Source: Opitutales bacterium
Lineage (GTDB): Bacteria > Verrucomicrobiota > Verrucomicrobiia > Opitutales > Opitutaceae
NCBI GenBank assembly: GCA_018700525.1
Contig: JABITN010000105.1
Location: 1 to 64,000, forward strand
Reading direction: 5' to 3'
Length of the DNA: 64,000 nt
This document shows positions 26,361 to 35,185 of the stretch, piece after piece. A program made the translations under genes and the position numbers. Positions within the stretch are counted from its first letter, which is position 1, and every line of letters starts with the position of its first letter. The notes beneath the pieces are model-generated. The model saw only the letters and a program-made list of their open reading frames with translations, ran no database searches and was not told the DNA's origin.

Positions 26361-27983
26361 TCATCCTTCATCCTTAGGAAGAGCAGCTTCCCATCCGGCA
26401 TCGAATTGCTTTAGCAATCGCTTAACCAATTCCGGACGTTTGGCCGCAACGTTCCGCGATTCCGCAGGATCCTTCCTATGATCGAATAGCTCGATAAACA
26501 AAGGCTCCGCGTCCGGCTTGGTATAATCCTTCCAAACCACCAAACGATAACGGTCAGTTCGCATAGCGTAACCCATAAGGTCGTTCTCGAAAAGATCGCG
26601 ATCCCATTTATCCCCTTGTTGCTTAATAATCCGATTTTCCACTTTCTCGATCAAGGGACCGAAAAAAGTTTCCCTAACGCCTTGAGACAGAGGATTAGCT
26701 GCCCATTCGCGAAGAGCCGGGTTAGGATACTGGCTGAAAGCTGCCGTCTTCCATTTGCGATTCGGTTTTTGGAGAACTGGAGCGAAACTGGTTCCTTCTA
26801 AATGGCTGGGGATACCAACGCCCGCCAAATCACACAAAGTTGGATACATATCGATCAGTTCCACCAAAGCTGAGGTCTTCTTACCACGACTCGATTTTGG
26901 CAAATCCGGCGTCCATGCAATCAGCGGCACGCGCGTCGCAATTTCGTAATTGGTCGCCTTTCCCCAAACGCCCATGTCGCCCAGATGCCATCCGTGATCC
27001 GCCCATACCAATATGATCGTATTTTCGCGCAGTCCTGCTTCCTCCAAGGCATCGATCGCATAACCGATTTGCGCATCCACATAACTGGTACATGCCAGAT
27101 AAGCATGACGCAAAGTACGCGCCAACTCGGGACCGATCGGTCCATCCTTAGGAATGCCATGACGCACCCGCAATTCGAAGGAAGCGTGCAAGCCCATCTC
27201 AGCCCCATCCTCGGGAGCCTCTTGATGTTCAGCCAAAGTAATCGCTTCCGGATCATACAAATCCCAATAGCGCTTGGGAGCGATCCAATTCAAGTGCGGC
27301 TTTTTAAATCCGAGACCGATAAAAAACGGCTTAGACGGATTCTTGGCCATTTCCTTCATGGTCGCGATCGCTCGCAACGTATCGTATCCGTCTGTATAGA
27401 AATGATCCTCCACATCGCCCGCTTCGTAGGCCGGCCCGTTCCCCAATCCACCTCGAGCTTCGGGCGGATATTTAGCCGCTGCCTCCGCTCGATTCCTATT
27501 TTGAATCTCCATATTTTCCTTTTTGGCATAAGGCATGGGCCGCTTGATGCCCGGAAGCTTGGAAACCGGCTGACGGCTCCAGGACTTTTCCTGATCATCG
27601 AATTTGCCATGATAGATTTTTCCCGCATGGACGGTTTCATAGCCCTGCGAAATAAGATACTGCGGAAGCGTTACGATATCGGGATTCGCATCGCGGAAGT
27701 AAGTGTAGTTTTCAATGACGCCATTCGTATCCGGCCGCGTACCCGTCATAATGCTCGCTCTCGAAGGACTGCAAATCGCCTGCTGGCAATAAGCCCGTTC
27801 AAACAATACGCCTTCGCTAGCTAGCTTATCCAGGTTAGGGCTAATCGCCAATTCCGACCCGTAGCAGCCGAATTCCGGCCGCATGTCATCGATAGCGATG
27901 AAAAGGATATTGGGACGATCGGCAGCGCAAACACCGCCAATAACTGATGCAATCAAAGATATTAAACGTATTGATTTTTTCAT
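26361..27983 (-). CDS. Sulfatase, iduronate-2-sulfatase-like
   Basis: 540 residues with signal peptide MKKSIRLISLIASVIGGVCA. The opening NILFIAIDDMRPEFGCYG is typical of the iduronate-2-sulfatase group, followed by CSPSR (71-75, formylglycine cysteine) and ASIMTGTRPD. Later blocks include GKIYHGKFDDQEKSW, KPFFIGLGFKKPHLNW and LVWADHGWHLGDMGVWGK, the standard H-G-W-H-L-G active-site segment of that group. It probably removes 2-O-sulfate from a uronic acid or a similar residue. Confidence 0.94.
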   Translation of the reverse strand: MKKSIRLISLIASVIGGVCAADRPNILFIAIDDMRPEFGCYGSELAISPNLDKLASEGVLFERAYCQQAICSPSRASIMTGTRPDTNGVIENYTYFRDANPDIVTLPQYLISQGYETVHAGKIYHGKFDDQEKSWSRQPVSKLPGIKRPMPYAKKENMEIQNRNRAEAAAKYPPEARGGLGNGPAYEAGDVEDHFYTDGYDTLRAIATMKEMAKNPSKPFFIGLGFKKPHLNWIAPKRYWDLYDPEAITLAEHQEAPEDGAEMGLHASFELRVRHGIPKDGPIGPELARTLRHAYLACTSYVDAQIGYAIDALEEAGLRENTIILVWADHGWHLGDMGVWGKATNYEIATRVPLIAWTPDLPKSSRGKKTSALVELIDMYPTLCDLAGVGIPSHLEGTSFAPVLQKPNRKWKTAAFSQYPNPALREWAANPLSQGVRETFFGPLIEKVENRIIKQQGDKWDRDLFENDLMGYAMRTDRYRLVVWKDYTKPDAEPLFIELFDHRKDPAESRNVAAKRPELVKRLLKQFDAGWEAALPKDEG

Positions 27984-28112
27984 GATTTGAATAATTTAGA
28001 ATCTGATTTTGACGAAACCCATTCTGTACTCGCTACGTAGCTACGCCGCGAATGCAGCGTAAAAACAAATCCAGCCTCTCTATACACTCCAAAACTCAAA
28101 TAGGAAAACCCT

Positions 28113-29627
28113 CTATACTAATACCTCTTTAACCACATGACCATGAACGTTCGTCAACCTGCGTTCGAGGCCGTTGTTGTAGAAGCTCAAACGTTCATGA
28201 TCGAGACCAAGCAGATGAAGAATAGTCGCATTAAAATCGTAGACTGAGGTTTTGTCTTTCGCTCCTTTGTATCCAAATTCGTCACTCTCGCCGTGGGCGT
28301 AGCCTTTCTTAACGCCCGCACCCATCATGAAGCTCGTAAAAGCTCCCGCATTGTGATCGCGACCAGAGCCATTGCTCGCCTGCAGAAACGGCATACGACC
28401 GAATTCCGTACACCACACGACCAGCGTATCGGCGAGCAATCCACGTCGCTTCATGTCCGCCAATAATGCAGCAGTTGGCTGATCCATAATATCGGCTTGC
28501 ATGCCATGAGTTTCATGAATCTTACTATGGGAGTCCCAATTGGTAACACCGTTACCGCCAGACGCATCCGAACCGTTAAACAACTGCACGCAGCGCACTC
28601 CCTTCTCGATCATTCGGCGAGCAAGAATACAATTCTTGGCGTATGCGCTTTTCAATTCATTGGAACTATCAGCACCGTATTCCTTAAGCACGTAATCCGG
28701 TTCCCCATCGATATCCGTCAGCTCCGGTATCGACATTTGCATACGACCCGCCAACTCGTAACTCGCTATTCGAGCCGCCAATTCAGTATCGCCTGGGAAT
28801 TGATCGAGATGCTTGGCGTTCATGCGTTCGATAGCATCGATGGTCTTTTTATTTCGAGAGGATCCAATCGAATCCGGAGTCGCAATATTAGGCACCGGCT
28901 CCGCTGCGCTAAAATTCGTACCTTGAAATGATGCAGGCAGAAATCCATTCCCCCAATTATTCTTAGCCGAACGTGGCATGCCGCGTGGATCGTTGATCGC
29001 TACATAAGCCGGCAATTCTTGATTCTCTGTTCCAAGAGCATACGACACCCAAGAGCCTATCGAAGGAAAGCCTTCAAAAGTAAAACCGGTCGACATAAAG
29101 TTCTCGGCGGTTGGGTGAGCGCTGGTTCCGCTATGAAGCGCATGGAAGAAGCAATAGTCGTCCACCATGCTACCCAAATTCGGCAACAAATTCGAGATCA
29201 TCTTGCCAGTCTCTCCTTGAGGGCTGAAGTCCCAAAACGGCTTATGGATGTTGCCCGATGGACCTTCGAAGGTCACCGCCGGTTGTCCAGGAGCCCGCAT
29301 ACCGTGATACTTGAACAGCTCTGGTTTATAATCAAACGTATCGATATGACTGACCGCCCCTGCACAAAAAATAATTAACAGTTTCTTCGCCGATGCATCG
29401 AAATGCGGATCGCGCGGAGCGTAAGGATTCTTCGGATCAATGATTGGCCGTATTGGCGTTTTGTCGCTCGACTGACCCGCGACCTCAGAAGCGAGTAGAC
29501 CATCATTTTGCAGCAAACTCATCAGCGAAAAGCTGCCCATTACGCTCGCCGTATCCTTTAGAAACTTACGACGATCTAAAAATTGCTGACCAAAGGCGGA
29601 GAGTTTAACGGGATCTGGATTTTTCAT
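28113..29627 (-). CDS. DUF1501 domain-containing Tat-exported protein
   Basis: ATG 29627 (MKNPDPVKLSAFGQQFLDRRKFLKDTASVMG) gives 504 residues with a twin-arginine motif DRRKFLKD. DUF1501 signatures are clear: LLIIFCAGAVSHIDTFDYKPEL, LHSGTSAHPTAENFMSTGF, NWDSHSKIHETHGMQAD and VVWCTEFGRMPF. The fold is related to alkaline phosphatase/sulfatase, with conserved Asp/His likely metal ligands, but activity is unknown. It lies 107 bp behind the PSD1 gene, the usual order for the PSD1-DUF1501 pair in PVC bacteria. Confidence 0.94.
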   Translation of the reverse strand: MKNPDPVKLSAFGQQFLDRRKFLKDTASVMGSFSLMSLLQNDGLLASEVAGQSSDKTPIRPIIDPKNPYAPRDPHFDASAKKLLIIFCAGAVSHIDTFDYKPELFKYHGMRAPGQPAVTFEGPSGNIHKPFWDFSPQGETGKMISNLLPNLGSMVDDYCFFHALHSGTSAHPTAENFMSTGFTFEGFPSIGSWVSYALGTENQELPAYVAINDPRGMPRSAKNNWGNGFLPASFQGTNFSAAEPVPNIATPDSIGSSRNKKTIDAIERMNAKHLDQFPGDTELAARIASYELAGRMQMSIPELTDIDGEPDYVLKEYGADSSNELKSAYAKNCILARRMIEKGVRCVQLFNGSDASGGNGVTNWDSHSKIHETHGMQADIMDQPTAALLADMKRRGLLADTLVVWCTEFGRMPFLQASNGSGRDHNAGAFTSFMMGAGVKKGYAHGESDEFGYKGAKDKTSVYDFNATILHLLGLDHERLSFYNNGLERRLTNVHGHVVKEVLV

Positions 29628-29734
29628 AGCGTTAAGGAAAAAGAGTCTAATGTAATCCACGCCGAATGACTGGCCTTGCTCTTCGAGCTGAACTCGGCGT
29701 AGCTACATCGCGGCAGCGGCGTGGTTTTCAAAAA

Positions 29735-32700
29735 TTAGTTCAGATAAAAGAATTCGTTGAGATTAAATAACATGCGCCCTACCGAGCTGAGCTCATCGGA
29801 GGTTGCCAAGTCTTTGGAAATCGCAAGCTCTTCAGCTTTAGGAGCTCGACCAAGCGTATACATAAACATCAGTCGTACTTGCTCGTCTAGTGCTCCACCC
29901 GCTTCCTGCTTCGCCCTTTCGGCGAGAAGCTTCGATTGTTCTACGATGAGATTTCCATTCATCAAATTCAGCGCTTGCAACGGTGTTGTTGACCGAGGTC
30001 GCTTACTCTGCACTTGGGCACAACTCGGAAAATCGAATGCCGTGAACATCTGATCATCCACGCGACGCATACGTTGCTGATAGAGCATCCGTCGCCACGT
30101 ATGAGGTCCGAAGTTATCGACCACTCTCCACTGATCGTAACGCAATTTCGGCGTGTAGATATGATACCCTAGCCCTCCTAGCTTCAAATCGATGGCGCCA
30201 GACGAAACCAGGATCGAATCTCTCAATACTTCAGCTTCTAGCCAGCGAGGCGGAAAGCGCCAAAGCAATTTGGCATCAGCATCGACAGTCAACCATTCTT
30301 CGGAAGGAACACTTGACCGCTTAAAAGCGTCTGTCGTTACCATTTTCCGCAAGATCTTTTTCATCGACCACCCCTCGTCGACAAAATCCGCCGCCAGCCA
30401 ATCAAGTAATTCAGGATGACTCGGCATTCCACCTGCAAAACCAAAATCTCCGGGCGTCGTCACAATACCCTTGCCGAATACATGGAACCAAAGACGATTT
30501 ACCATAACACGGGCCGTCATTGGATTTTCTGATTGAGTCAACCAATTCGCAAACGCTACTCGCCGCTCAGGCCCCGAGGTATCGCTAGATTGACCGAAGT
30601 CGCCATCCAACACCTCCAAGCCCATGGGAGCTACTTCTGCTTTCGGACTTAAAGGGCTGCCTCTGTGCATCACATGCATAGGTGTCGGCTCGATGAGCTT
30701 TCCAGCAAAGATTGGAGCTGGGCCTTCGTCGACATGCCGTATAGCCAACGCGTTGATTCGATTCACTCGGTTCTTGTAATTATTCGATCGACCTTCGCTT
30801 CCAGAACGGGAAACCGTTTCCCAGTTTCCTAATTCGTTTAGAATTTCGATACTAACCAATCCCTTGGGAACCGCTCCCTTAATTTCATCCCCGGCCTTAT
30901 TGATCATGAATTGCCAAGCATAGTGAGCCAGGCGATTCACACTCAAGTCGGCTCTAGCCAAAGTTGTTTCCTTTGGCATATCGATGCGTACCCATGGTTT
31001 GGATTCGCCGCTATCGCCTTTCTCATGCTTCCAAACGAAGAAGTTATCCAAGCGATTATCGACGAGAAAGAACGGCGGCTTGGTTATACTCTCTTCCAAT
31101 TTCGAAGTAGTCACTACTACTCCCTTTTTCAATGCCAAATTCTCTTCGGAATCCGCGGCATCGAAGAGCTGAATTTCATCAAGGGTTAAATTTCCTGGCT
31201 TAAAATTGAACCGAATTGACTTCGTGGTCTTGGCTGGAAACTGCGCCTTCAAATGATCCACCCAATTTTCCGTCCAATCGCCCCGCTCGCCAAAGCCCGC
31301 TCGCTCCTTCGCTAACAACGCCTTGATTTCCCGATCCGCGACCATTCGGGGATCGCCATCCTCCCACTTCGGAACACGATGATCGTATTCGATATCGTTA
31401 AACACCGCCGCCATTGAATAGTAATCCGCAATGGATACAGGATCGAACTTATGATTATGGCAGCGTGCACAGCCCATTGTAACGCCCATCATCGAGGAGC
31501 CAACCGTTTGGATCGTCTCATCCAAGCGATCGAATCGAGCTTGCTTTTGATCGTCCGGATTCTGCCCAACCGTCGAACCGGGAGCGTGCGGCCCAGCAAC
31601 GAGAAATCCCATCGCTACATCTTGTCCATATTGATCGCCCGCCAATTGTTCTCGAATAAACTGGTCGTACGGCTTGTCATCATTGAACGCATCGACGACA
31701 TAGTCGCGATAAGGCCAAGCGTTCTTTCTAAACTCATTGCTCTCGTAGCCGGTTGTTTCCGCCCAGCGAATAACGTCCAACCAATGCTGAGCCCAACGCT
31801 CTCCGAAATGTGGCGAATCGAACAATTCGTCAATCAGTGCATTGTACGCTCTTTTCGAGTTACGGTTCCATTTCCTAACGAAATCTTCAATACGCTCTGG
31901 TGCAGGCGGTAAACCGGTCAATACAATCGATGCACGCCTTATCAAAGTCGCTGGATCAGCAACTCTATTCCACGCAATACCTTTTTCATTCAATGGAACA
32001 TTCAAAAGCGTATCGATGGGGTTCAATTTCCGCTTCCTTGGAACATCTGGCTTTACGATCGGCTGCATAGACCAGAGATCCGTCGTCACCTTTTCCTCAA
32101 CGGCATCCATTTGCCCGGGCCAGATAGCGCCTTCCGCTATCCATGTTTCTAAAATAGTTTTCTCATCTACTGAGAGTGGTTCACCTTCGCGCGGCATGCG
32201 AAATTCCTCATCGTCGCTATGGATGCGTTTCAGCAATTCGCCATCGTCGATCTTGCCAGGAACGATTGCCGGCGAGCCTGTATCTCCACCCTTCAAGAGA
32301 GAAGTTCGCAGATCCGTTCTAAGATTAACTTCCTGCTTGTCCGGACCGTGACAAACATAACAGCGAGTTTGGAAAATAGGCTGCACTTGAGTGACGAAAT
32401 CGATCGTCGGCTCAGGAGTATCTTCCCACTCAGCTCCTTCCGTTACCCATTGCTTGAGCATGGCGATTTGCTCGACGGTCAGAGGATCGGCTTTCCCCTC
32501 GGGAGGCATTCGATCCTCTTCGAACTCCGCCTCGATTACTTCGATCAAAAGACTTTCGATCAGATCTCCAGGAACCACAGCCGGAATTTCAGACTCGCCC
32601 CCCTTAAGCAGCGATTCGTAGTCATCGACGCGAAAATCGGATTTCTGCTTCTCCGGCCCGTGACACTCAACACAGCTCTGCTCGAAAATGGGACGAATAT

Positions 32701-32791
32701 CGCGATGAAACTGGATAGCCCCGGTATCGGCATTCAAGGAGTAACCAAAACAGCTGATAGCCAATGAGATGTAAGTAAGGGTACGATTCAT
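29735..32791 (-). CDS. PSD1 (DUF1549/DUF1553) protein with duplicated cytochrome-c-like domain
   Basis: 1018 residues with signal peptide. Two tandem Planctomycete cytochrome-C (PSCyt1) domains open the protein: DIRPIFEQSCVECHGPEKQK (CxxCH 40-44) and QVQPIFQTRCYVCHGPDKQE (144-148). They are followed by DUF1549 (about 255-465, with a third CxxCH, CARCHNHKFDP), an extra discoidin-like insert (about 515-690), and DUF1553 (about 735-990, with LWFHVFGKGIV and PPRWLEAEVLRDSIL). It probably acts outside the cytoplasm with the DUF1501 protein; the haem motifs suggest redox chemistry on a glycan, which remains unproven. Confidence 0.93.
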   Translation of the reverse strand: MNRTLTYISLAISCFGYSLNADTGAIQFHRDIRPIFEQSCVECHGPEKQKSDFRVDDYESLLKGGESEIPAVVPGDLIESLLIEVIEAEFEEDRMPPEGKADPLTVEQIAMLKQWVTEGAEWEDTPEPTIDFVTQVQPIFQTRCYVCHGPDKQEVNLRTDLRTSLLKGGDTGSPAIVPGKIDDGELLKRIHSDDEEFRMPREGEPLSVDEKTILETWIAEGAIWPGQMDAVEEKVTTDLWSMQPIVKPDVPRKRKLNPIDTLLNVPLNEKGIAWNRVADPATLIRRASIVLTGLPPAPERIEDFVRKWNRNSKRAYNALIDELFDSPHFGERWAQHWLDVIRWAETTGYESNEFRKNAWPYRDYVVDAFNDDKPYDQFIREQLAGDQYGQDVAMGFLVAGPHAPGSTVGQNPDDQKQARFDRLDETIQTVGSSMMGVTMGCARCHNHKFDPVSIADYYSMAAVFNDIEYDHRVPKWEDGDPRMVADREIKALLAKERAGFGERGDWTENWVDHLKAQFPAKTTKSIRFNFKPGNLTLDEIQLFDAADSEENLALKKGVVVTTSKLEESITKPPFFLVDNRLDNFFVWKHEKGDSGESKPWVRIDMPKETTLARADLSVNRLAHYAWQFMINKAGDEIKGAVPKGLVSIEILNELGNWETVSRSGSEGRSNNYKNRVNRINALAIRHVDEGPAPIFAGKLIEPTPMHVMHRGSPLSPKAEVAPMGLEVLDGDFGQSSDTSGPERRVAFANWLTQSENPMTARVMVNRLWFHVFGKGIVTTPGDFGFAGGMPSHPELLDWLAADFVDEGWSMKKILRKMVTTDAFKRSSVPSEEWLTVDADAKLLWRFPPRWLEAEVLRDSILVSSGAIDLKLGGLGYHIYTPKLRYDQWRVVDNFGPHTWRRMLYQQRMRRVDDQMFTAFDFPSCAQVQSKRPRSTTPLQALNLMNGNLIVEQSKLLAERAKQEAGGALDEQVRLMFMYTLGRAPKAEELAISKDLATSDELSSVGRMLFNLNEFFYLN

Positions 32792-33013
32792 GGAATGGAT
32801 ACTTGGTATTGAAATTGGTAAAGGTCACCGGGCACTGAAAACCCCTTGCTTTCCCAATTATTCCCAAAAAAAAGAAATCCTCACGATTTTTTAGGAAAGA
32901 ATCTCCATTTGATCAAAACCAGCCCAGATTGCCGAGTCTATACGGAATCCCTACCCATCGATTCGACCTAGAACTAGCCCTCGCACCCCCGCCCGTCTAG
33001 AGAGGGATTCCGT

Positions 33014-33043
33014 GTCGCGGCGCGGCGCGAGCGCCGACCCTAC
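33014..33043 (-). repeat. GC-rich dispersed repeat, copy 1
   Basis: On the minus strand it reads GTAGGGTCGGCGCTCGCGCC, nearly identical to 34645-34664 on the plus strand (18 of 20). The pair brackets the sulfatase at 33046-34563 in inverted orientation. Confidence 0.65.
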
Positions 33044-33045
33044 CC

Positions 33046-34563
33046 CTAAGGTTGCTTTGGCCTCAACAGAGGGCCTACCTTACCCGTGCTGTAATCATAC
33101 TGCTTTCCCCGATACTTATAAAGATCAAACACATCGCCCTGACCCAATGTACGTGGATCGCCCTGCACAGTCAGCTGCTCTTCCATCTGCTTGCGGAGAC
33201 GTTTCTTAATTGCCGCATACTCAGGATTCGTAGCGAGATTGTTCATACAATCAGGATCCTTCTGAATCAGGTAGAGCTCTTCCTCGGCACGCATGCCAAA
33301 ACTGAGTTCGTAATAACGATACTCGGGATCTCCCAGCTTCAAATCCGTGAGATAGGATTTCGTCGGAGATCCATCCGTATTGCGTAGACCATGCTCTGGG
33401 TTTCCCGCGGGCCAACGATCCGGCTTAATATTATGGGCGTAAAAGAAATCCTTCGTCCGAATAGCTCGTACGGGGTAAGCTAGGTCCGTACCTTCTGCAT
33501 TCGAACGTCCCGTGTCGTGCCTCTCTTTTCCAAGTAATACGTAATCGCGCTCCGAATCGATTTGCCCCGAATCGGGCGAACGCAGTAGCTCCAAGAAACT
33601 GTTTCCAGTCATTTGCTCATGCGGCTTAAGTCCCGCAATTTCCATAAATGTTGGGGCAACGTCAGGGAAACTCACGAAGTCGTCGATCACGCGTCCCGGT
33701 TTAATAACGCCTTTCCAATAAGCCACCAAAGGAACGTGAAACCCCTCCTCATACAATTGCCCCTTCACTCGCGGAAATGGCATACCATGATCTGAAGTGA
33801 CGACAATCAGAGTATTCTCCATCAAGCCTCTTTCTTCTAGGACTTCAATAGCTCGGCCAATATGCGTATCGTACCATTCCACCTCTAAAGAATAGTCGAG
33901 CAAATCACCGCGGATCGTTTCGTTATCGGGGTAAAAAGATGGAACCTCCGCGTCTTTCAATTGTTTGTCGGTCTTCTTCCAGGAGTCTTTCTCGTAACCA
34001 CGATGGGGTTCTTTAACGCCGAGCCAAAAGCAGAACGGTGTATTTTTCTTTTTCTCATCCAAGAAGACTTCAAAGTTGCCCGCATAATCGATGTTGCTCA
34101 TGCCTTTGAACGGAGCCTTAAGTTTTATGTCGCTATACATCGGTCCAGACGGATTATGTTCCGTATCGTAGGAGCCGGGTCCCCAGCCTTTACCAGTAAG
34201 CCCAACATGATAACCAGCCTCCATCAGCAAGTGCGGGTAATATTTAAATTCAGGCGGAAAATGCGGCCAGTGATTAGTCGCTTCCTGTAGCTGCCAACTG
34301 TACTTCCCCGTCACCAAGCACGCACGAGCCGGAGCGCACTTCGGATTGCAATTATAAGCATTATTGAAAACCACCCCTTCGCGAGCCAAACGGTCAACCG
34401 CCGGCGTCTTAACGAACTCGGAACCATAGGCCCCGAAACTTTTCATCGAGGCATCGTCCGCGATACAGAACAAAATATTCGGTCTTTCAGGAACCGCTGC
34501 AAAAACTGCTAATCCCAAAAAAACGACTACACTCAAAGAGGCAACTAATCTGCGAGAACCCAT
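33046..34563 (-). CDS. Sulfatase, heparan N-sulfatase-like
   Basis: 505 residues with an N-terminal hydrophobic signal (SLSVVVFLGLAVFAAVP). NILFCIADDASMKSFGAYG, the modification motif CAPAR (76-80; alanine second-to-last is allowed) and ACLVTGKYSWQLQEATNHWP match the N-sulfoglucosamine sulfohydrolase-like branch. VVTSDHGMPFPRVKGQLYEEGFHVPLVAYW is the C-terminal active-site block. The substrate is probably an amino-sugar N- or O-sulfate, but this branch is functionally broad. It is flanked by inverted copies of a GC-rich dispersed repeat. Confidence 0.92.
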   Translation of the reverse strand: MGSRRLVASLSVVVFLGLAVFAAVPERPNILFCIADDASMKSFGAYGSEFVKTPAVDRLAREGVVFNNAYNCNPKCAPARACLVTGKYSWQLQEATNHWPHFPPEFKYYPHLLMEAGYHVGLTGKGWGPGSYDTEHNPSGPMYSDIKLKAPFKGMSNIDYAGNFEVFLDEKKKNTPFCFWLGVKEPHRGYEKDSWKKTDKQLKDAEVPSFYPDNETIRGDLLDYSLEVEWYDTHIGRAIEVLEERGLMENTLIVVTSDHGMPFPRVKGQLYEEGFHVPLVAYWKGVIKPGRVIDDFVSFPDVAPTFMEIAGLKPHEQMTGNSFLELLRSPDSGQIDSERDYVLLGKERHDTGRSNAEGTDLAYPVRAIRTKDFFYAHNIKPDRWPAGNPEHGLRNTDGSPTKSYLTDLKLGDPEYRYYELSFGMRAEEELYLIQKDPDCMNNLATNPEYAAIKKRLRKQMEEQLTVQGDPRTLGQGDVFDLYKYRGKQYDYSTGKVGPLLRPKQP

Positions 34564-34644
34564 TTAATACACCTTCTAGTCTGAATGCATGCCTCTACAC
34601 AAGCCCTTTAAAGAAACCTTCCGCGTGCAACCGAACTTCATAAT

Positions 34645-34664
34645 GTAGGGCTGGCGCTCGCGCC
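34645..34664 (+). repeat. GC-rich dispersed repeat, copy 2
   Basis: GTAGGGCTGGCGCTCGCGCC, upstream of the sulfatase at 33046-34563 and inverted relative to the copy at 33014-33043. Confidence 0.65.
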
Positions 34665-34736
34665 ACGTAGGAGGATCGTCTATCGCGAAGACTCTACAGA
34701 CAAACCTTGTGATCGGAACGATCATCTCGGCTATAA

Positions 34737-35105
34737 TCAATGGCCGCTTTTGAAATCATCGATCGCTTGATCTACTTTACTGGGATCTACAGCGTATTCT
34801 GTTAGCAACTCCTCAAATGAAACTCCATCCACAAGATGAATCGCCACAGCTCTCGTTTCAATCGTTGGCGATTCTAACGCATCTCTCATCGCTCCGACCA
34901 CTCGTTTCGTGGTAAAGTCCTGAAGCAAATGCACAATGGCGTCTTTCTCATCCCAGTCGCGAGATTTCTCATACATTCTCACCAACGGCTCCAAACACCC
35001 CTTTATCGTATCGCCCCTCAGCGCTTCGAGGCTTCCGTAATCAAAATCGTATATGGCGTTCACAATCTCCTCGGGAACGCCCCGGTCGTTGTCTTTTGGT
35101 TTCAT
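34737..35105 (-). CDS. Small HEAT-like repeat protein
   Basis: 122 residues, no signal peptide, acidic, all-helical by composition. EPLVRMYEKSRDWDEKDAIVHLLQDF and RVVGAMRDALESPTIETRAVAIHLVDG look like two HEAT-like helical pairs. Such proteins mediate protein contacts. It lies between two sulfatase genes on the same strand (80 bp from one, 173 bp from the other), and another sulfatase in this window (47774-49612) carries HEAT repeats as a C-terminal fusion. Function not recognised. Confidence 0.7.
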   Translation of the reverse strand: MKPKDNDRGVPEEIVNAIYDFDYGSLEALRGDTIKGCLEPLVRMYEKSRDWDEKDAIVHLLQDFTTKRVVGAMRDALESPTIETRAVAIHLVDGVSFEELLTEYAVDPSKVDQAIDDFKSGH

Positions 35106-35185
35106 AAGGTCAAAACAATACCTTCAACAGGATTATCCGCGCTGTCGAACATTATGACCGATTGGCTTTTAAGGATCGCCTTTAC

